Assembly: GCA_937891825.1 (NCBI GenBank)
Contig: CALAHN010000098.1
Span: 1 to 56,305, forward strand
Direction: 5' to 3'
Length of the DNA stretch: 56,305 nt
Origin: an uncultured Alphaproteobacteria bacterium
GTDB lineage: Bacteria; Pseudomonadota; Alphaproteobacteria; Bin95
Positions within the stretch are counted from its first letter, which is position 1; each line of letters opens with the position of its first letter. Below, piece after piece: positions 54,591 to 56,305 of this stretch. The notes beneath the pieces are model-generated. The model made no database searches. It had not been told where the DNA came from and worked only from the letters and a program-made list of their open reading frames with translations. Both the position numbers and the translations under genes were made by a program.

Positions 54591-54683
54591 CGGAACCGCG
54601 CTCGAACACGAATGCTCGTTCGATGCGGCCTGTGCATCTCCTGAATTGGGCGTGTTGGCATCGGTTTCCGGCTGACGCGCTGG

Positions 54684-55721
54684 CTAGAAGATCAGGACTT
54701 CGACCCGACGATTGCGAGCTTCCGCAACGTCGTCGGCGGTCGGAACAAGCGGGGCGTCCTCGCCGTTCGATGCGATGGAAACCGCATCCCTGGGCATGCC
54801 TGCCGCCGTCAGCGCATTCGCGATCGCTTCAGCGCGGGTCAATGCAAGCTTGCGGTTCAGGTCAGCGGCGCCGACCCGGTCGGTATGGCCGACGACGGCG
54901 GCGCGGGGCGCCGGCCGGTTCGCGAAGCTCTTCAGGACATCCTGCAGCATCACGGCCGAATCGGCGGTCAGGTCGTCAGTTCCAGTGACAAAATACAGGA
55001 TGAAGCGCAGAACCGGGGGCGGCTTGGCCGCGGCTGCGGCGGCAAAGACCTCCTGAATCTCGACCGACGAAACCGGGCCGAGCGCCATCGGCGCCTTGCC
55101 AGCGACAGCAAAGGCTGCGGCGTTCGGGCGGTCCACGACCGCCGCCCCGGCGCCCGTATCGATCGTGATCGCCGATGGGCGGCCGTCGGATTGCGGCAGC
55201 AGCACGAAGAGCGCGCTCCGGTCCAACCGCGCGAGCCCGCCCATAGCGTCGTCGAGCGCGGCCTTGCATGCGGCTATATCCGCGGGTTGGTGCCCTTCCT
55301 CGACCTCTTCCAGCCAGCACTCATACCCCGCCTGGGCATGGGCCATGTCCTGGGGCGCGATCAACTTGCCGCCGGCCTTGAATGCAGCTTCGATGGCCGT
55401 CAGCATGGCGCTCGCAACCGCCGCATCGGCTTCGGTCAAGCGGCGGGCCGACGGGGCGAGCGGCGGCGGCGGCGCGCCGGCGAACGCCGCATCGGCGCGC
55501 GCAGCGTAGGCTAACGCATCGGGCCAATCGCTGCGCTCCCGCTCTGCGATGGCAAGGGTCAGGAGATATCCGCCGAGCGCCCTGGCGAAGGGCGAAGCGT
55601 CGGGACGGTCGGCGCGAATAGCATCGGCATCGAAATCCAGCGCGCAGCCGCTCAGTCCTATCAGGGCGCAGCCAAGGAGCAGGGCGCGCCGACCGGGCGC
55701 CAGGGCGTGTCGCCACCTCAT
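54684..55721 (-). CDS. OmpA-family lipoprotein
   Basis: 345-aa lipoprotein: signal sequence ending in lipobox LSGC (Cys26), an alanine-rich helical middle section (about 45-200), and a C-terminal OmpA-like peptidoglycan-binding domain (about 235-345) with ILYFVTGTDDLTADS, VVGHTDRVGAADLN and EARNRRVEVLIF, which carry the conserved Asp and Arg contacts for meso-diaminopimelate. Likely anchored to the outer membrane and bound to peptidoglycan. Overlaps the FecR-domain gene by 4 bp. Confidence 0.9.
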   Translation of the reverse strand: MRWRHALAPGRRALLLGCALIGLSGCALDFDADAIRADRPDASPFARALGGYLLTLAIAERERSDWPDALAYAARADAAFAGAPPPPLAPSARRLTEADAAVASAMLTAIEAAFKAGGKLIAPQDMAHAQAGYECWLEEVEEGHQPADIAACKAALDDAMGGLARLDRSALFVLLPQSDGRPSAITIDTGAGAAVVDRPNAAAFAVAGKAPMALGPVSSVEIQEVFAAAAAAKPPPVLRFILYFVTGTDDLTADSAVMLQDVLKSFANRPAPRAAVVGHTDRVGAADLNRKLALTRAEAIANALTAAGMPRDAVSIASNGEDAPLVPTADDVAEARNRRVEVLIF

Positions 55722-56185
55722 GGTTTCGGCGCTCGGACCGCAAACTCGGTGCCGCGGACGCCGACCACGCCAAGCCGTGTGCGGATCTGAACCGCTTCTG
55801 GGTCGGCGCGACCGATCTCGCCGGTTGTGTGCGTAATTGTTCCGAAGAGAAAATTCGCGATCAGGGAAAGAACGCCATCCTGCGGTTTGTAGTCGAAAGC
55901 CGTCAGTTCGATCGCGCTCTCGGGGCCGATCGAGAACTGGGCGCCGTCCAGCAAGGTGAACCCGACCGAGGCGTCGGCTTCCGTCAAGATGACATCGCCG
56001 ACCGCGAGCGATTGCCCGACGACGAGCGGGATCGCGGCAGCGCCGCGACGCAGGGTGACTTCGCCGGTGACGACCTTTACGACGCCAATTTCAGCGCCAT
56101 CCGCATGCGCATCGTAACTCGCCAGCGTCCATATGGCCGACAGCATAACTGCGAACAACATCAACGGCAGGATAGATCGACACAT
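55718..56185 (-). CDS. FecR-domain periplasmic protein
   Basis: 155-aa exported protein with an N-terminal signal peptide (LPLMLFAVMLSAIWTLAS, cleavage near AHA/DG) and a FecR domain: GEVTLRRGAAAIPLVVGQSLAVGD, FTLLDGAQFSIGPESA and the closing GVVGVRGTEFAV. Lacks the transmembrane and N-terminal regulatory part of true FecR anti-sigma factors, and no sigma factor gene is near. The start at 56185 is preferred over a TTG 60 bp upstream because it gives a clean signal peptide. First gene of the FecR-OmpA-CHASE2 unit. Confidence 0.87.
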   Translation of the reverse strand: MCRSILPLMLFAVMLSAIWTLASYDAHADGAEIGVVKVVTGEVTLRRGAAAIPLVVGQSLAVGDVILTEADASVGFTLLDGAQFSIGPESAIELTAFDYKPQDGVLSLIANFLFGTITHTTGEIGRADPEAVQIRTRLGVVGVRGTEFAVRAPKP

Positions 56186-56305
56186 AGCGTTGACTTGCTG
56201 GCGGACGGCAAACACAGAAATATGCTCATAGGAATCTCCGGCCAAGAGCAGTTAGAGCCTGAATCAAAAGATCATGAAGGCTTGCAATGGGTTGCGATCC
56301 TTCGT

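Noticed and set aside
1-56305. tRNA, rRNA, CRISPR, insertion sequence or phage features
   Set aside because: No tRNA-like T-loop/anticodon arrangement, repeat-spacer pattern, transposase or terminal inverted repeats were seen on reading both strands.

Overview
This is a GC-rich chromosomal stretch with dense gene packing, many 4-bp ATGA stop/start overlaps, Tat-exported OpgG/OpgD-type proteins, a tripartite TRAP transporter and hydantoinase-type catabolic genes. That combination suggests an alphaproteobacterium, perhaps Rhodospirillales- or Rhizobiales-like. The assignment is inferred from gene content; no rRNA or other phylogenetic marker is present. I see no tRNA, rRNA, CRISPR array, insertion sequence or prophage.

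Region 1 (1-18.5 kb). asd (aspartate-semialdehyde dehydrogenase) diverges from a plus-strand run: a DUF962/Mpo1-like membrane protein, a D-2-hydroxyacid dehydrogenase, a zinc alcohol dehydrogenase and a PuuE-type allantoinase. Converging on it is a minus-strand run of 12 genes (18468 down to 4924): MBL-fold hydrolase, LLM flavin enzyme, cupin-like protein, fumarylacetoacetate-hydrolase-family enzyme, a 102-aa unknown, CobW/COG0523 GTPase, dihydropyrimidinase-like amidohydrolase, TauD-type dioxygenase, ThDP enzyme, HyuA, HyuB and a class V aminotransferase. The enzymes suit ring opening and oxidation of a cyclic amide or ureide (hydantoin, pyrimidine or related), but the substrate is not evident.

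Region 2 (18.6-29.5 kb). A second LLM oxidoreductase is followed by an AT-rich gap that drives a tiny Lys/Ala-rich protein. Then come an MFS permease and a molybdopterin oxidoreductase, divergent from a TetR regulator and a RidA protein, then an amidase divergent from a complete TRAP transporter (DctP-DctQ-DctM). A perfect inverted repeat lies between amidase and TRAP genes.

Region 3 (29.5-38.3 kb). A copper-type P1B ATPase with a CueR-like promoter is followed by a minus-strand operon of FAD-linked oxidase, modA, modB, modC and a DUF3830 protein, then a two-domain universal stress protein and CysQ.

Region 4 (38.4-45.2 kb). An alpha/beta hydrolase and EamA permease diverge from a Rieske oxygenase large/small subunit pair, followed by rhodanese-type sulfurtransferase, HIT protein and DSD1-type PLP enzyme, with a converging DUF1028 protein.

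Region 5 (45.2-56.3 kb). This is an envelope block. Two OpgG/OpgD-like periplasmic glucan proteins lie head to head across a 637-bp gap; one is followed by the OpgH glucosyltransferase and a secreted alpha/beta-hydrolase-like protein that seems to lack its catalytic residues. Converging on it are a FecR-domain protein, an OmpA-like lipoprotein and a CHASE2-PAS histidine kinase. The last block and the catabolic run of region 1 are the most interesting parts.
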